Source of the DNA: Bacteroidota bacterium
GTDB lineage: Bacteria; Bacteroidota; Bacteroidia; Chitinophagales; Saprospiraceae
Assembly: GCA_029573365.1 (NCBI GenBank)
Contig: JAKQGD010000454.1
Coordinates: forward strand, 1-14,890
Length of the DNA: 14,890 bases
Reading direction: 5' to 3'
A program made the translations under genes and the position numbers. Below the pieces are notes generated by a model. That model worked only from the letters and a program-made list of their open reading frames with translations, made no database searches and was not told the origin of the DNA. Of the stretch, positions 14,496-14,890 are shown piece after piece. Position 1 is the first letter of the stretch. Each line of letters opens with the position of its first letter.

Positions 14496-14890
14496 ATGAA
14501 GTCTTTTATTCAGTTTTTAGCTGCAGGCATCACAGGAGGAATGATAGTTCTGGTGGGTCTGCATTTAACGGGCGAAAGGAAAAATGTGGTTGAGCAGATT
14601 CCACAGGCGACATTGACATCTTTTAACAGGTCTCCAGTTTTGGATAATGCTAACGGTGATTTTGTAGAGAGTGCACGCAAGACTACCGGCTCAGTAGTCA
14701 ACATATTTGCTGAAGAAAGTGATGAGCAGGTTCTGGCCAACAGGCAGAAATCTATGCGGAGAGATCCGTTTTTCGACATGTTTGGTTTTGAAGATTTTTT
14801 TGGCGGGGGCAATTTTTATGGACCAAAGAATGGAAGTGGATCGGGGGTGATTTACTCCTCAGATGGGTATATCATTACCAATAACCACGT
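14496..14890 (+). CDS. DegP/HtrA-family periplasmic serine protease (partial, 3' end outside window)
   Basis: The frame runs from ATG 14496 to the window edge (131 full codons). An N-terminal hydrophobic segment (about 5-23, IQFLAAGITGGMIVLVGL) acts as a signal or anchor. Residues 57-70 (FVESARKTTGSVVNI) match the start of the trypsin-like domain of Do/DegQ proteases. A Phe/Gly-rich LA-loop-like stretch (FFDMFGFEDFFGGGN) follows, then GSGSGVIYSSDGYIITNNH, which contains the catalytic His131. The catalytic Asp and Ser and any PDZ domains lie beyond the window. HtrA proteases degrade or refold damaged envelope proteins and are often controlled by envelope-stress sigma factors; here the gene is divergent from an ECF sigma factor gene. 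Start choice is clear: the ATG directly precedes the signal segment. Confidence 0.92.
   Translation, partial: MKSFIQFLAAGITGGMIVLVGLHLTGERKNVVEQIPQATLTSFNRSPVLDNANGDFVESARKTTGSVVNIFAEESDEQVLANRQKSMRRDPFFDMFGFEDFFGGGNFYGPKNGSGSGVIYSSDGYIITNNH

Overview
The window reads as chromosomal DNA from a member of the Bacteroidota, probably an environmental Saprospiria- or Cytophagia-like lineage. The evidence is a set of families largely confined to that phylum (DUF4270 lipoprotein, DUF4290, a DUF3078-like outer-membrane protein, a carboxypeptidase-D-like N-terminal extension on a TonB receptor), several upstream regions with the phylum's TAnnTTTG -7 promoter box, and few clear Shine-Dalgarno sequences. 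The genus cannot be fixed from the sequence alone. I see no tRNA, rRNA, CRISPR array, insertion sequence or phage gene.

Layout. (1) 1-1441, minus strand: a metal-handling pair. A small secreted Cys-rich protein with a very good promoter is followed, after an intrinsic-terminator-like hairpin, by the 5' end of an outer-membrane receptor. That receptor carries two heavy-metal-associated (HMA) domains, each followed by a repeated CCHYR motif, and then a carboxypeptidase-D-like domain. It runs off the left edge. (2) 1521-5267, plus strand: hflX (broken by a frameshift near 2366), an M29-family aminopeptidase and a MATE efflux transporter, closely spaced and probably co-transcribed. (3) 5330-10155, minus strand, convergent with (2): a probable operon of a short glycogen-synthase-like protein, a DUF4270 lipoprotein, glmS and a DUF4290 protein. 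This places amino-sugar supply for the cell wall next to three poorly understood proteins. (4) 10262-11565, minus: a DUF819 membrane protein with its own promoter. (5) 11577-14199, minus: an ECF sigma factor, a 73-residue protein, an MscS-type mechanosensitive channel and an outer-membrane barrel with an N-terminal coiled coil, closed by a strong intrinsic terminator. (6) 14496-14890, plus: the start of a DegP/HtrA-type periplasmic protease, divergent from the sigma factor and cut by the right edge just after its catalytic histidine.

Taken together, regions 5 and 6 look like an envelope-stress or osmotic module (sigma factor, channel, outer-membrane protein, protease), and region 1 like a metal uptake or sensing module. 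Both functional readings are inference from domain content and gene order. The clearest anomalies are the frameshift inside hflX, the duplicated HMA/CCHYR unit on the receptor, and the glycogen-synthase-like protein that lacks both the nucleotide-sugar lysine motif and the C-terminal half of the enzyme.
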